Both the position numbers and the translations under genes were made by a program. This document shows positions 55,100 through 64,000 of a stretch of 64,000 nt of DNA, piece after piece. How positions within the stretch are numbered: the stretch's first letter is position 1; each line of letters starts with the position of its first letter. The stretch is from NCBI RefSeq assembly GCF_963966145.1, contig NC_091049.1, positions 21,390,001 to 21,454,000 on the forward strand. The letters run 5' to 3'. This DNA is from Tenebrio molitor. Lineage: Eukaryota; Arthropoda; Insecta; Coleoptera; Tenebrionidae. Under the pieces are notes generated by a model. It was given only the letters and a program-made list of their open reading frames with translations. It made no database searches and was not told where the DNA came from.

Positions 55100-57720
55100 A
55101 ACTGTGCAATACAAAATTGTTTGCACGGATTTAATGCGTAATCTTCGTGTCGATGGATCTTCAATATTGAAACAACAAATCAACAACAACGTAAAGGGAC
55201 GAGCACAAGAAGATATTTGTGAAAGACTAGCCAAATTAAGGTTGAACAATTCGTCAATAAATAGTGAAAATTTCAAAAAACAATAAAGATATATCCTTCC
55301 CACAATGGCTGAAAGATTCGGAAACGGGGAGAACAAAGAAATAAACGAAGCAATACGATATACGTTGGAATTCAGGTAGTATGATCTTACCGACAACAAG
55401 TCGTCTAGCAGGTATGTTATTTCGTTTTGTTATTCCGATAAACTCAGAAGAAGTAGGGAAATTCTCGGGTTAAAGTCGTTTCGAACCTAGTTCACACCCC
55501 CCAGTCTCCTAATTTCTACCCTAGTAACGTCGGGTCGTCCAAGTTCCTGCGACACCTAACTCGTTATGGGTGCAGTGCCCTCGACTTGTGTCCTCCGAAA
55601 CACCGTTGCAGATCCTCACACCAGATGAACCAGAGGCCTTCCACCGAGGGCGCTCGAGAAGTTACACGGTCAAGATCACACGTCATAAAAAAGCCTCGCA
55701 GATCCCCACGCCGGCAATCTCACGTCGGCCCATTTTGTGTTCTCTCGTTTTTCATTGCAACTGGAAAACTGCCCCACGCGTCTACACCCCTAACTTCGGC
55801 CAAACAAGTGCTCCAGTTTTCCTTGTGGCAAATGGATAACCGTTTCCGAAATGGACGCCCGTTTCCCTATTTTGGTAATTGTTCACTTTAACTACTTCTG
55901 GAATTTTCGCGTTTTTTTTGGCTAGACAGCCTCAGGACGTCCTCCTACATCGTTTCCCACCAGTCAAACCTTGTGCAAATGAAAATTTTCCTTACCCTTT
56001 AGTTATACTAAGACTTGGCGCGACCTTGACGCGACCTTGAAACACAACAAGAGAGAAAAAAAGGCATTTGCACAAGGTTTGAATGGTGGGACACGATCTA
56101 GGGGGACGCCCTGAGGCTGTCTAGCCAGAAAAAACGCGAAAATTCCAGAAGTAGTTAAAGTGAACAATTACCCCTATTTTCCATGACGGACGCAACCCCG
56201 ATCGGTTAAAAGTTTCTACTTTCCTAACATCCAAAATTAAAATGGACAAGTCCGACCGATTCCGTTTCGGGATAACTTTATTGCGACGTTGACCTCGAAA
56301 CGACTTTACCCCGAGAATTTCCCCACGTGCTGTATATTTATTTCTCCCGAGTTTATCGGAATAACAAAACGAAATGACATACCTGCTAGACACTACTTGT
56401 TGTCGGCAAGATCATACTACCTGAATTCCCACGAGCAAAACGTCGGCGACACACGAGGTTCGCACCTGTAGCGACCCACCTGCGATTGGTAAATCTTTAC
56501 GCAGCACGGCTCTGATTACATTGTTACAATACACAAGCAAAAGCACGACTCGAGATTCGTAACAGCGAAAAATACATTTTCAACTAAAACAATGAAAGTG
56601 ACCGATTAACCAAACACCACCGTTCACTTCTAGAGCTGAGTATCGAGTCCTCGCGTCTTTCGTGTACCAACCTTACGCTATCCACGGTACCAACAGTACA
56701 CCATCAAAGACTGGAATAGTTCCTCTTGCGCCTGTTTCGGCGGCGGCAATTTGAATTCAAACTGGGGCCTTACAATATAAAGCCTCGTCCTCATCCGCAC
56801 GATTTCAAAAAAAAATCGGACAACGCCAAAGACAGTACCAAGTCCTTTCAGCCAACTTGTTTTAAATATGGTGGCGAGGACCATTTTCGTAGGTTCTGTC
56901 CGAGTAACAAAAATTATGACTTCTGTAACTATGCACTAAAAGGTGGAAAGGTGTATAAGATTACTGGCCGAGGGTTAAGGTGTGTGCCCCCTAAGATTCC
57001 CGATTCCAAATTTTGCGAATGTCCCACGACGATTCTGGTCACTTTGGATTCGATAAATCTTACGATCTGGTGTCGAGTCAATATTGGTTTAAGGGCATGC
57101 GCCTGTTCGTTCGAAAATATGTTGATAACTGTCTGAATTGTCATCCTATACATAAAACTCCGGTACCGTTCCACACGGTGGATATCGGCCATCTAGGCCC
57201 CTTTGTAAAGACAAAGGCGCGCAACACACAATTATTTCTCATTATAGATGCTTTCACCAAGTTTATACTACTGTATCCAGTCAAGAGTACTAAGTCTAAG
57301 TTAGCTATTAAGTATTTGCAGGATATGATTAAGAGGTTTGTGGTAGCATCCAAACCAAAATTCATTTCAATGCTGTTGCCACGCCCCGCGGTAATGGCCA
57401 AGTGGAGAGGTCTAATCGGGCTGTTCTTGATTCCCTCGCAACCATGGGTGCCAATTTAGATGATGACTGTTGGGATGAAAATATTCATAATGGCTTAAAT
57501 GGAACTTTGAACAAGGCCGTGGGGGTTTCCCCTAGCGAGGCGTCAATGAGGTTTAGAGTTGTTTCAGGGGGCCTCATGGAACCTGAAGAAAGAACTTCTT
57601 TGGATGTGACTGAAATTCGTGCTCGCTTGGTAGCTCACACTGAACGATATCAAGCTTCCCAGCTTGTTTTGAGAATCCCTGTTTTACTGGTTTATCGCCC
57701 AAATACCGTACAATAGTTAA
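55100..57720 (+). mobile_element. Deleted Gypsy-like retrotransposon
   Basis: The right part (56726-57716) has retrotransposon gag and integrase pieces. The left part (about 55370-56420) contains a large inverted repeat: CTAGACAGCCTCAGG at 55922 versus CCTGAGGCTGTCTAG at 56110, and TTTATCGGAATAACAAAACG at 56340 versus its inverse near 55425. Reverse transcriptase and RNase H are absent. Intact LTR boundaries were not found. Confidence 0.65.
56726..57716 (+). pseudogene. Gypsy gag zinc knuckle and integrase fragments
   Basis: At about 56860-56900 a degenerate zinc knuckle is visible (CFKYGGEDHFRRFC, in which the second Cys is Tyr). At 57013-57459 the integrase begins with the HHCC-type zinc-binding region (HDDSGHFGFDK to NCLNCHPIH) and continues into the catalytic core (LFLIIDAFTKFILLY, where the Asp is the first catalytic acid). 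The middle of the core, with the second acidic residue, is deleted and the frame shifts. 57402-57716 resumes with the C-terminal part (AVLDSLATMGANLDDDCW, VSPSEASM). The protein is not functional. Confidence 0.8.
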
Positions 57721-58401
57721 CATCCTATTTTGCGCCGCACATTTACTTAAAGACCAAGACCAATATATCGATTGTGTTTGTTGTGACTTACTAGCTTGAT
57801 TTTAACATTGCTGATTCGCTAATTTGTAGACGATTAATAATAATTAAACGCGCATTTTGTTCAAGGTGAACTGACATTTCCGTCTGCCGATTACCGGGAA
57901 GTACCTATTTTGAGACTGCAACCACAAAAAAGTGGTACCGCATTTGAAATGTACTGTTCAAAATTTGTATTTTGTGCTTACTAAATACTTTCAGAAAATT
58001 GATTGCTCACCACTCCGTTTTATTATTTTACAGGAAGTAATTCCCCTGCGATTGATACCCAGACCACGCTCCCCTCGGCACAAACCGCCATGACACCATT
58101 GTTAACGTAATATCAACTAAAATTATTATTTGTTAACGATTACCAACTTACAACACCTTGATAAAGAATCAAGTTTGTTGTGTAATATCAATTGAGAATT
58201 TGATTAATATAATTATAATTATTTGTCTACTGCCCCTTTCTACAACAGTATTCTCTTTCGCACTCACATCATCGCGTCACATTTCGATTTATAAAACGGT
58301 TAATAATAATCATGTAACATGACGGTTTTCAAGCGTAACAGTTAATACAATGTATCACATAAAATATTACACTCCAGAGGAGAAATTTTTAATTTACTTA
58401 C

Positions 58402-58507
58402 TAGCTGGCTGAGGCATCGGTGCAGCTGGTGGGAGAGTTTCCGGAGATAATACTTGTGGGGGTAGTGGTTGCAGATTATATGGGGGCGGTTGCTCGTATT
58501 TGCTCAT
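58402..58507 (-). CDS. Duplicate of the LITAF first exon
   Basis: An open 106-nt exon starting MSKYEQPPPYNLQPLPP and ending at the donor GTAAGT in phase 1, like 48122-48227. About nine amino-acid changes separate the two; the PPPY motif is kept. It is 10 kb further from the LITAF-domain exons. It may act as another alternative first exon or be an inactive duplicate; no LITAF domain lies near it. Confidence 0.55.
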
Positions 58508-58664
58508 TGGGCACTTTGTTACATACGCCGACAAAAATGGTACCACTCACGTTAGCCCTGGTGGCGAAGTGAAAACGATCGCAAGAACCAGAGCTGCAGT
58601 AATCTGCAAAGCACTGCTTCCGCGATTCACGTTATCAACATTTTCTTATCATGGAATGATTCAC

Positions 58665-58970
58665 TCACGCTTTTAATTTCTGCACTCCTTGATTACTTCT
58701 GAAGCTCGGTTCACCGTTAATAGAACATTGATAAATTGGGATGTTATTAAAAAGTGTAACAACAAAAACGAATATAATAATCATACAGAAAGTATAATAA
58801 AAATAAGCAACTTGTAAAATAATTTGTGCCTCTGAATTAATAAATCGATTATTGACCAGGTGGTGGTAGAATTTCCAGATTTTACCTACACCTTCCATGA
58901 TATACGATGTTACATAAATAATGTAAGTGTTCCATAAAAAATATAAACTTAATATTGAACTGGATAACAA
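58665..58970 (-). CDS. Duplicate of the short membrane-helix ORF (uncertain)
   Basis: A 101-codon frame whose last 77 codons correspond to 48409-48642 (MEGVGKIWKFYHHLVNN, FYYTFCMIIIFVFVVTLF). The frame stays open despite substitutions. The upstream extension (MLSSSILSLYF) is not open in copy 1, so the shared Met is the better start if this is coding at all. Confidence 0.22.
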   Translation of the reverse strand: MLSSSILSLYFLWNTYIIYVTSYIMEGVGKIWKFYHHLVNNRFINSEAQIILQVAYFYYTFCMIIIFVFVVTLFNNIPIYQCSINGEPSFRSNQGVQKLKA

Positions 58971-59006
58971 CTAAACATATGAGTACAAAGTTTACATGGA
59001 TATGTA

Positions 59007-59638
59007 CAGGGTGATTCAAGTTTTAGCGCCCGATCGAGAACACCCACTTCTAATCAATTTAAAATTCTCAAAAAATTCAGGAATGATTGTAGAATATTCT
59101 GGAAAAATGTCAATTTTTTAATATATTTCATTAAATTCGATAACCGCTAAATTAATTTACATAATTTTTCATTGAGAGTCCCTTCAAACATTTAGGAAGA
59201 ATTTGGTGTCATTGAAATCATGAAAACATCACCGGTTTTTGAAATAAACGGAATTTAATATAAAAGTGCAAAAGAGCTTGAGATGGGTTTGTGGTACCCT
59301 TTAGGGACTTAAGAATATCTAGAAAACTTCTCAACAGATGTTTGTTAGATGTTTACCAACAATGAGGTATTTATTTATGACACTGTAGTTGGAAATCTTT
59401 TATTCATTTTTGGCTGTTAATGTTAAAATTGGAATAATTCAAAAACTAATAATTTTCTTTTGATGCGAATTTCATAAATGTGTTCTTTGAATTATGTAAT
59501 TGTGAATAATGAGCGTGTACGAAAGTTTTTCTAAATTTTATGGCTCTGAATCAAGGGAATGTAACCCCAACGTTTCGTAATTTTGACTAATTTTTTAATA
59601 GGGTTTATGATGCGGACGGTAAAACTTGAATCACCCTG
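59007..59638. mobile_element. TIR element, CAGGGTGATTCAAGTTTTA family
   Basis: CAGGGTGATTCAAGTTTTAG after TA (59005-59006) and GTAAAACTTGAATCACCCTG before TA (59639-59640). Both ends are preserved better than in copy 1. Non-coding. Confidence 0.85.
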
Positions 59639-59831
59639 TACCCAGTACATATGGCACGGCAAACTAGTCGGCTCTTGGTACATATAATTGTATGCTGATA
59701 AATAAATAATAAAACATGCATTTTTTTGTAACTTTTTGTTAGGAATGCATATATGGTGAGAGTAATTTTTCTAGTTAAACCTGTTAATTCATCAATTAAA
59801 ACTAAACAGAACGACCAAAGCTTTACAAGAA

Positions 59832-60290
59832 ATGTATTACTATAAGTTTAAAATTAAGTTCGGTCCTTTCAAAGATCCAGCGTTTAGAGAAGCAAGAAAT
59901 GCAAGGGATGTTAGAAGAAGAATATTGCAAGCTGATGTAAGTAAGCGGGAAGTAAGCTCAACAGTACTAAGAAATGAAGAATACTTAAAGATGGTTAAAT
60001 TATGGGATGAAAAAACGCCTCATGGTTTACAACACAACACAAATTCTTCGTGATTGGTGATTGTTACACGAGAATTAGCCTGGAGAGGTAATGAGGCAGC
60101 AAATTGTCGTGTGAGTTTCTTCCGAGAAGAGAGAAAAAATTTTAGAGAATGTTCAAATTTAAGCGTGGGTGACATTCGTGACAGTTACCACAAAAATAAT
60201 CGACATAACTTTGCCTACTCGTGGTATTATATCATTGCATTGCAAAGTGATCAAAAAGAAAGCAAATCAGAGCAGGCGTTGCAGTCGTAG
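59832..60290 (+). pseudogene. Recombinase-like ORF fragment (Crypton/KIAA1958-like?)
   Basis: A single frame from 59832 to 60290 with one in-frame TGA at 60051-60053. It contains FKDPAFREARNARDVRRR, LWDEKTPHGLQ and TRELAWRGNEAANCRVSFF. The pattern of a TPxGLQ motif followed by ELAWRG resembles the core region of DUF3504/KIAA1958-type proteins, related to tyrosine recombinases of Crypton transposons. The call is from memory of motifs only, and the active-site region is not present. It could instead be a fragment of another host-like repeat gene. Confidence 0.4.
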
Positions 60291-60600
60291 CGGAATCCTA
60301 TGCAAATAAGCGTTCAATGCATGTGCTCTGAAACGCTACATTATAATAAATCAAAGCTCATGAATTTTAGACGTTGGAATTATAATTGTGCATTTTATTA
60401 TTATTATTATCTGATAATGGAAAAAATGTATTCAATAAACAAGAGCAATATTTTACATTTGTAATAATGAGCAATTTACCAGCTTCATTGCCAAACGCGA
60501 TACCACTGGTAAGTAGATTTTTCGATGAAATGTTAAAGAAACTTTTCGTTTTCGGTAAAGTTTACGGACAGTTCCTAGACGCGTAATTTTGAAAATTGTC
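60246..60600 (+). mobile_element. 5' fragment of the 7434-8850 family
   Basis: GTGATCAAAAAGAAAGC, CAAATCAGAGCAGGCGTTGC, ATTTTAGACGTTGGAATT and GCATTTTATTATTATTAT follow the order of 7440-7850. It ends after TTTACGGACAGTT. The right end is missing. Confidence 0.75.
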
Positions 60601-61045
60601 AAGTCAATTTGGAATGGTATAAAAAAGAATCCAATGCACGCATACTAAATGTCATACAAATGTCAACTCTACCCCACGCACATAAATTTTCGTACACAGT
60701 TGCTATATTTATTCACAACCATTTTGAATCACCCAATATTAAAATTGTTTGATCCAATATAGAGAAAAATCAAGATTCTTTACATAACCTGATTACACGT
60801 TCTAAAGCGAACACATAAATATACTAAATCTCACATGTTATTATAATTTACCCTTGTAAATATTGCAAATAAAATTGATTGTCAATTCGTATTATGTATT
60901 TAAGAAAAATGATTATAATCTCATGCGGCTGCCACTTGTCGAATACCTGCCGCGGTAATTCCCGATAAACTTGGGAGTTGATAAGAAAAGATTTATTAAA
61001 GTAAAGAAGTGACCACGGGCAGGAACTCGAATACGCCCGTACATA
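60601..61045. other. Intergenic, nothing recognised
   Basis: AT-rich spacer; no domain or repeat was identified. Confidence 0.4.
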
Positions 61046-61327
61046 CCGGGTGATCAAAAAGAACTGTTTGAGTTGGAAATACAATTAAGAGCATTTTGTT
61101 ATTCGGTTATTTGCAATACTGCAACCGGATACGTCTTTTGACAGATATTTGAATCAACAGCGACAAAATTGTAGGTTATGGATGTATAAAAATCAACGGT
61201 ACAAAAAAACAACTAGAACTGTCAACTGTCAGTGTGATGTCGTTAACAACCGGAAGTTACTCCAGTAATATCATTTAAAAATATAAATCAGTACTGTCAA
61301 CTCAAAGAGTCCTTTTTGATCACGCTG
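61046..61327. mobile_element. MITE, CCGGGTGATCAAAAAGAAC family
   Basis: The left end CCGGGTGATCAAAAAGAAC is flanked by TA (61044-61045) and the right end TCCTTTTTGATCACGCTG is followed by TA (61328-61329). It is a diverged relative of 14854-15085. Confidence 0.8.
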
Positions 61328-61338
61328 TACTACTAAAG

Positions 61339-61419
61339 AATATTATCCTAAATTTAGGGTAGTACGGATACGCCGGGGGGTACTACTGTACCACCCTAAA
61401 TTTAGGATAACATAATATT
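61339..61419. repeat. Hairpin with 21-bp arms
   Basis: TATCCTAAATTTAGGGT (arm, itself palindromic) and ACCCTAAATTTAGGATA face each other around GGATACGCCGGGGGG. The outer bases AATATTA/TAATATT also pair. Confidence 0.75.
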
Positions 61420-61469
61420 GTTTGGTACTATGTACAGCTTGACGGAAATACCTTAGCACTTGATGGGTG

Positions 61470-62050
61470 AATGCGCAGGTCGCAAACGAGTTCCTCCACG
61501 CGGTCAAATTTTTGCAGGGCTCTACCTTTTTGATCCTTATCGGCAAACGAATTCCTCCAAGTACCTGTAATCGGATTAGCGACCGGCGGCGGCGGTCCAT
61601 CTGGACTGACCATTAGCCACCAGTTAAAATTTAGTAAAATGTTTAATTTTTTCCAATATTTTCAATAACGTAGGTACCCCTACCCACCCCACTTAAAATT
61701 AAGGGTAAGTATATAACACTTAGATCAATTTTTCTTGTGACAAGTTAACATTCTGTCTCTGCGAACAATGAATGTTTAAAAAGTTATTTACAGTGAAAAA
61801 GGAAACCCTTTATTGGTTATTAATGGTGCAAAAATGTTTAAAGCTAGTGTGATGAAAGATGGAAAAACACACTGGAGGTGCACAGAAAAGTTTTGAGAAA
61901 GAATAAGTACTTTGAAGCGTACCTGCTTTGCCATGTCATTTTCGTGAAATTAGCCCGTCCCTGATAATCCTCTACATTTCGCTACCTGACCTGACATCTA
62001 CCTTGGTACCTGCATTTGGAGGAACTCGTTTGCGCCGAATGCGCAGTACA
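61470..62050 (+). mobile_element. MULE-like remnant
   Basis: GCAAACGAGTTCCTCCA near 61487 is repeated inverted as TGGAGGAACTCGTTTGC near 62018-62034. A second near-copy, GCAAACGAATTCCTCCA, occurs at 61544. Between them lies a FLYWCH zinc-finger fragment, a domain often carried by Mutator-like elements. No transposase core is left. Confidence 0.5.
61798..61900 (+). pseudogene. FLYWCH zinc-finger fragment
   Basis: The plus-strand frame reads KGNPLLVINGAKMFKAS then GKTHWRCTEK, matching the GxPxL...WRC pattern of FLYWCH domains. No start codon or histidine-containing end is visible. Confidence 0.55.
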
Positions 62051-63450
62051 GTTTTCTCACTTTCGTTGCAGCTCGTAAAATCTTACGGTACTTTCAGTTA
62101 AAGATCTTGTGGTTTAGGGTACGTGGCTTCATTTACCACTAGCAAGTAATATTTTAAGCAAGGTTGTGCTTGGAACTCGGTTTCGGTTTGTTAACGAAAA
62201 CAAAAATATTCGAATTATTTTCTGGAAAGCAGTCAACTTTATCATTTGCGTATGTATGATGAATAATATCAGATACCATTAGTAAAAACTCTGTAAACAA
62301 TTGTAATTTTTGTAAATAAAGAGTACATTCGATGAATTTGTTTTTGGGCTAATATTCTTTCGAATACCACCCTTGTAGGTCCATTTTGTATATTTGCATT
62401 TTACGAGTACAGCAAATGGCAGGCGGCCCTGCTTCTCAACCTTTGATCAAACCCAACCATTCTGCTCCTTAATCGCTCATACTAATCTAATAAAATTTTA
62501 CGACCTAGGTTGACCTCGTTTACAGTCTAGTGAAAAAATGTACTTTAATAAACAGAAACAAAATTCTTGTCAAAGCTATACACGTTGTAGAAATTATAAG
62601 TTAGTTAAAAAAAAGAACAATTATACATATAGGTAATACAAAATGAGTTGTAGAGGTCATCCATGATAAACGAAAGCTATTTAATTAATCAGATTTGTGT
62701 CACAGATTGAATCTATGAAAGCTGCAGCTATTCTTGTCAGACTCTCCTTTCCTCACCTATGCGTCTCAAGCGCCGAGCTATTTCTGTCAAGCTACGTGTA
62801 CTTCATAGATCATAGCACATAATTAATTGATCTTTGGGGACTTTTGTGTTTTTAATAAATGACTGCTTGGCACCTACTACGACTTTACCAAGTCCCATCT
62901 AATATTTTTTCCATAAATTTATTTAATTACAATGCACTATAATGTCAAAACTATGAAGTGCATTGTATTTTCTATACTTAAATAAGCTTCAGAATTTATG
63001 TTTTGTTTTTTTTTAACTTTATTTCAATGTTTCATTCACTTTAACCTACCAATTAAAATTTTTTGGTAAATGGCAATACACCCTTCGTTACATTATTTAC
63101 AAATTTCATTATTATTGTAGGTATTGGAAAATTTTGAAATTTCAAATTGAAAAAAATTTAGAATCCATACATTGCGTTTTGGTAGATATACTTTATATAG
63201 AAATAATATTAACTTATATCTAATATCATAGTTCAGACGGAATCTGACAGGTTCTTTTACAGAAGCGATTTTGTTTTCGCTAAAGCTCAAGCAAGTACAT
63301 AATTATTCTGACCTATTGTAACTTAAGTACCTAAGATAGTTGCAAATAGTGGATAGATTACAACATTAATACCTTGATAAAAGTTGCATTTATCGCATTG
63401 AAATTAATCTTATCACATATTATATCCCAAGTGCAAATTTTTTTATCGGA
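62051..63450. other. Intergenic, nothing recognised
   Basis: AT-rich sequence without an exon, repeat pair or domain that I can support. Confidence 0.45.
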
Positions 63451-63609
63451 AATTTTTTTGATAATGAACGAAAACATCCATAAATGAGGTCAGAAGACCA
63501 ATTATTAGCAAATAAGAGCACGAGACGAAGTCGAGGGCTTTTATTTGATAATAATTGGTCTTCTGACCGAATAATTTATGGATGTTTGAGTTCATTAGCA
63601 AAAAAATTG
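63451..63609. repeat. ~160-bp hairpin
   Basis: AGGTCAGAAGACCAATTATTA on the left faces TAATAATTGGTCTTCTGACC on the right, with further pairing outward (ACATCCATAAAT / ATTTATGGATGT; AATTTTTTTGATAATGAAC / GTTCATTAGCAAAAAAATT). The core is GAGCACGAGACGAAGTCGAG. Confidence 0.85.
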
Positions 63610-64000
63610 TCGATATTAAAATTTTGCACGAGGGGTATACGGCTGATTATTTCCTGAATAGAATGAAACCAAACGCATTATTTAAAAAAAAAAATCAGGT
63701 ACCGACATTTTTTATCAGGTTATTTTTTGTTTTCTCGTTTTGATTGGTCAATATTGAAGGAAATAATCACTCAAGTAGCCTTTGAATTTTTCACAACATT
63801 ATGATTTATAAAGTATGTCTTTCTAATAAGATAATAATAATAATACTTTATTAGCATACGCTATTTAAATACAAAAAAAAATAAAACAAAATCAAATGCT
63901 ACAATACAGAATGAAAAAATATATAACAAATAAACAGACATCCCAAAAATAAAAATAAAAGTATCATATAAAAGAACCGATCTAGAATCCGAAAGGAAAT
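63610..64000. other. Intergenic, nothing recognised
   Basis: Ends in an A-rich stretch after AATAATAATAATACTTTATT, perhaps the tail of a retroposed repeat; too little to classify. Confidence 0.35.

Larger units (their letters stand above)
57808..59803. repeat. Segmental duplication, copy 2
   Basis: Colinear with 47488-52723 but without the nested MITE and the pogo element. Differences are substitutions and small indels. It starts immediately after the Gypsy remnant. Confidence 0.9.

Noticed and set aside
56726..56884. Host CCHC zinc-knuckle gene
   Set aside because: The knuckle is immediately followed by Gypsy-type integrase sequence, so it is a gag fragment of the retrotransposon.

Overview
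This is an AT-rich stretch of nuclear DNA from an animal, most likely an insect. The evidence is short GT-AG introns (many of 45-60 bp), host genes of ordinary insect families, and a dense load of arthropod-type transposons: mariner/Tc1 relatives carrying an N-terminal DUF4817-like helix-turn-helix, pogo, hAT, P-element-like THAP sequence, Gypsy-like LTR elements and many TA-flanked MITEs. A beetle fits well, but that is inference; the sequence does not name the species.

Only three host loci are convincing. (1) A plus-strand ABC transporter of subfamily A (19634-27281, about 21 exons, roughly 1,650 codons). It has two transmembrane domains and two nucleotide-binding domains, and one exon junction near 25.69 kb does not splice cleanly. 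(2) A minus-strand SLC19-type (folate/thiamine carrier family) gene (35266-33642, three exons, 418 aa) with perfect phase across all junctions. (3) A minus-strand LITAF-like locus (48227-42901) with two alternative proline-rich first exons and two alternative LITAF-domain last exons. All four exon combinations are in frame.

The rest is layered transposon debris. Layout: 1-2.2 kb, nested CAGGGTG-type MITEs and a deleted mariner. 4.7-6.2 kb, the 3' part of a mariner-like element split by a 670-bp solo LTR and a MITE. 6.9-9.4 kb, an element with triplicated subterminal repeats, a nested 1.4-kb TA element and a MITE. 12-17 kb, a solo LTR of about 2.2 kb (TSD ATAC) split by a hAT transposon and a MITE, with the hAT element itself carrying two MITEs. 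17.1-18.9 kb, a 553-bp near-perfect palindrome and two MITEs. 19.6-27.3 kb, the ABCA gene. 28-33.4 kb, a mariner-like element with a LINE 3' end inside it, THAP/P-element debris and two nested TIR families. 33.6-35.3 kb, SLC19. 36.3-40.9 kb, two tandem copies of the 2-kb LTR. 41.2-41.9 kb, mariner transposase remains. 42.9-48.3 kb, LITAF. 47.5-52.7 kb and 57.8-59.8 kb, two copies of a segmental duplication; the first holds an intact pogo-like transposon whose empty target site is preserved in the second. 52.9-54.6 kb, a TIR element with a protein made of ~67-aa tandem repeats. 55-57.7 kb, a deleted Gypsy-like element. 59.8-62 kb, a recombinase-like ORF, a MITE and a FLYWCH-bearing MULE-like remnant.

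The most rewarding observations are the combinatorial LITAF exon set, the pogo insertion with its intact 619-aa transposase ending in a PHD finger and its paralogous empty site, the repeat-protein TIR element, and the nested insertions whose target-site duplications give relative ages.
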